Assembly: GCA_028694075.1 (NCBI GenBank)
Contig: JAQUUD010000030.1
Location: forward strand, 1 to 14,487
Reading direction: 5' to 3'
Origin: Clostridia bacterium
Lineage (GTDB): Bacteria > Bacillota > Clostridia > Christensenellales > UBA1242
DNA: 14,487 bases
Shown here: positions 14,360 through 14,487 of the stretch, piece by piece
Position numbering within the stretch: the stretch's first letter is position 1
Layout of the letters: each line of letters starts with the position of its first letter
Notes under the pieces: generated by a model
What the model saw: only the letters and a program-made list of their open reading frames with translations
Database searches by the model: none
What the model was told of the DNA's origin: nothing
Translations under genes and position numbers: made by a program

Positions 14360-14487
14360 TTAAGGAGGTCGGCAGCCGATGTTCGCATTAGTATTAGTAA
14401 ATTCATTGTTACAATTGAAATAGAACGCGCCCGCATTAGTAGTATTGTTATAATTACCGCCACGAAGCACTTTCACGTTCGCCCCGG
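14360..14487 (-). CDS. C-terminal fragment of a C-type-lectin/FGE-like protein, DGR-target-like
   Basis: A partial gene cut by the window edge; 41 codons and a TAA stop are visible. The peptide contains VLRGGNYNNTTNAGAFYF, then NCNNEF and ends NANIGCRPP. R-G-G-[NS]-[WY]...N-I-G-x-R is the C-terminal signature of formylglycine-generating-enzyme-like C-type-lectin folds. The dense AAY (Asn), ACT and TAT codons resemble variable repeats of diversity-generating retroelements, where template adenines are mutated. GC content (about 44% by hand count) and GCG/GGC codons differ from the AT-rich neighbours, suggesting mobile origin. It could instead be the non-translated template repeat or an ordinary FGE-like protein. 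No reverse transcriptase is within the window. Confidence 0.6.
   Translation of the reverse strand, partial: GANVKVLRGGNYNNTTNAGAFYFNCNNEFTNTNANIGCRPP

Noticed and set aside
14361..14368. A perfect-looking Shine-Dalgarno sequence (taaggagg) on the plus strand
   Set aside because: It is the complement of two Pro codons and the stop of the minus-strand gene; the plus-strand frame after it is not a recognisable gene.

Overview
The window looks like chromosomal DNA of a low-GC, endospore-forming Firmicute of the Clostridia type. It is strongly AT-rich and all recognised genes lie on the minus strand. It carries a complete spoIIIA operon, a marker of endospore formers. The gene order spoIIIAA-AH / asp23 (yqhY) / nusB / xseA / xseB matches the Bacillus/Clostridium arrangement, but accB and accC (normally between spoIIIAH and yqhY) and folD (between nusB and xseA) are absent. 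I cannot name a genus.

Layout, read in the direction of transcription (high to low coordinates). (1) 14360-14487: the last 41 codons of a gene cut by the window edge. They encode an Asn-rich C-type-lectin/FGE-like C-terminus resembling the variable regions of diversity-generating retroelement (DGR) targets, and are followed by an intrinsic terminator. (2) 13530-14216: GTPase engB with its own sigma-A-like promoter. (3) 13333-8707: a parE-parC type IIA topoisomerase pair; the A subunit has an unusual N-terminal extension. (4) 8336-3122: the eight-gene spoIIIA operon, which builds the mother-cell side of the channel between mother cell and forespore. Its first gene has a leader hairpin that overlaps both its ribosome binding site and a sigma-E-like -10. 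(5) 2477-273: asp23-nusB-xseA-xseB, overlapping or abutting genes behind a strong sigma-A-type promoter.

The most unusual signal is a set of three cloverleaf-like elements, at 42-155 (E1), 2762-2868 (E2) and 8418-8519 (E3). Each has one closing stem enclosing exactly three hairpins, i.e. a four-way junction with almost no unpaired bases. E1 and E2 are related in sequence and show compensatory changes in their stems. E3 keeps the architecture but shares little sequence. Each lies 118-254 bp downstream of the last gene of an operon: after xseB, after spoIIIAH and after parC. They could be mobile repeats, 3'-end RNA structures or chromosome-structuring sites; the sequence alone does not decide.

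The remaining intergenic DNA is very AT-rich. It holds a cluster of a degenerate TCAANTTAT motif between E2 and spoIIIAH, half-site copies of the E2 end, a short tandem repeat downstream of parC, and an unusual 303-bp gap between spoIIIAC and spoIIIAD.
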